Positions 63,870 through 64,000 of a stretch of DNA of 64,000 nt are shown here, one piece after another (position 1 is the first letter of the stretch; every line of letters starts with the position of its first letter). The translations under genes were made by a program, and so were the position numbers. Source of the DNA: Bacillus sp. FJAT-49736. Its GTDB lineage: Bacteria > Bacillota > Bacilli > Bacillales > Bacillaceae_C. The stretch covers positions 372,001 to 436,000 of the forward strand of contig NZ_JAGYPI010000001.1 of assembly GCF_018343615.1 (NCBI RefSeq). The letters are read 5' to 3'. Below the pieces are notes generated by a model. The model was not told the DNA's origin, made no database searches, and saw nothing but the letters and a program-made list of their open reading frames with translations.

Positions 63870-64000
63870 CAAGCAAAGACAGGAAAATATTTAATTTTAA
63901 ACTATGATTCAAATGAAGAAATTAAAGTAATTGGATCTAATTTATTCGATTTTAAACAAGCAAGTTCAATTGCTAACCAGGTTAATAAAGTAAGTATTGC
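63870..64000 (+). other. Open frame without start at the right edge
   Basis: After the TAA at 63867 the same frame stays open to the window end (QAKTGKYLILNYDSNEEIKV... NQVNKVSI) without ATG, GTG or TTG. It may be a gene with an unusual start, a decayed gene, or coincidence. The tape-measure gene is expected next but is not recognisable here. Confidence 0.35.

Overview
The window is 64 kb of AT-rich DNA from an endospore-forming member of the Bacillaceae. About 31 kb is conserved chromosome and about 32.5 kb is the left part of an integrated tailed prophage. The chromosomal gene order follows the Bacillus subtilis yja-yjb-yjc region: fabF, yjaZ, yjbA, trpS, oppABCDF, spx, mecA, coiA, pepF, yizD-like gene, roxS, spxH, yjbI, yjbJ, yjbK, yjbM, nadF, yjbO, prpE, yjbQ, fabI, yjcA, spoVIF, yjcF, yjcG, yjcH. 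It is not B. subtilis itself. The app operon is missing between yjaZ and yjbA, no cot cluster follows fabI, and a short spoVA cassette (yhcN/ylaJ-like, spoVAC, spoVAD, spoVAE) lies between yjcA and spoVIF.

Region 1 to 31.4 kb is housekeeping, stress and sporulation. It covers fatty acid synthesis (fabF end, fabI with a probable FapR operator), tryptophan charging, oligopeptide import with an oppA/oppB attenuator hairpin, and the Spx regulon control set (spx, mecA and the ClpXP adaptor spxH, which shares its operon with a truncated haemoglobin). Competence and peptide turnover genes (coiA, pepF), an alarmone synthetase, an NAD kinase and a late-sporulation block with SigK-like promoters follow. 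A clear RoxS/RsaE small RNA with a Rex box sits just downstream of spxH, on the opposite strand. Two degenerate copies of a dispersed intergenic repeat flank trpS-opp, and one carries a 27-bp tandem repeat.

Region 31.4 to 64 kb is the prophage. It starts next to tRNA-Val(GAC), whose 3' end is the probable attachment site. The leftward lysogeny module is integrase, an unknown gene, ImmA-like peptidase, a two-TM membrane protein and a repressor. Opposite it lies cro with shared 15-bp operators. The rightward early genes include an antirepressor, an excisionase-like HTH protein, a zinc-hook AAA ATPase, RecT (interrupted by a 1-nt frameshift), an MBL-fold hydrolase, a replication protein with five in-gene iterons that are probably the origin, a dUTPase, small nuclease-like proteins, a C5 methyltransferase and an MmcB-like protein. 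Late genes run from an ArpU/RinA-like regulator through terS, terL, an SPP1-like portal, a gp7-like protein, scaffold, decoration protein and an E-type capsid protein. They continue through head-tail connectors, a contractile tail sheath, the tail tube and a tail assembly chaperone with a textbook A-AAA-AAC -1 frameshift. The sheath makes it a myovirus of PBSX/Xkd-like tail organisation. The right end and attR are outside the window, so intactness cannot be judged.

The most interesting unexplained items are the iteron origin, the exactly 21-bp-spaced repeats inside terS, a short promoter-to-terminator RNA between the late regulator and terS, two tiny hydrophobic peptides encoded against the phage transcription direction, the AAA-RecT-MBL module, and two probable single-base indels (yjaZ, recT) that are either real decay or assembly errors.
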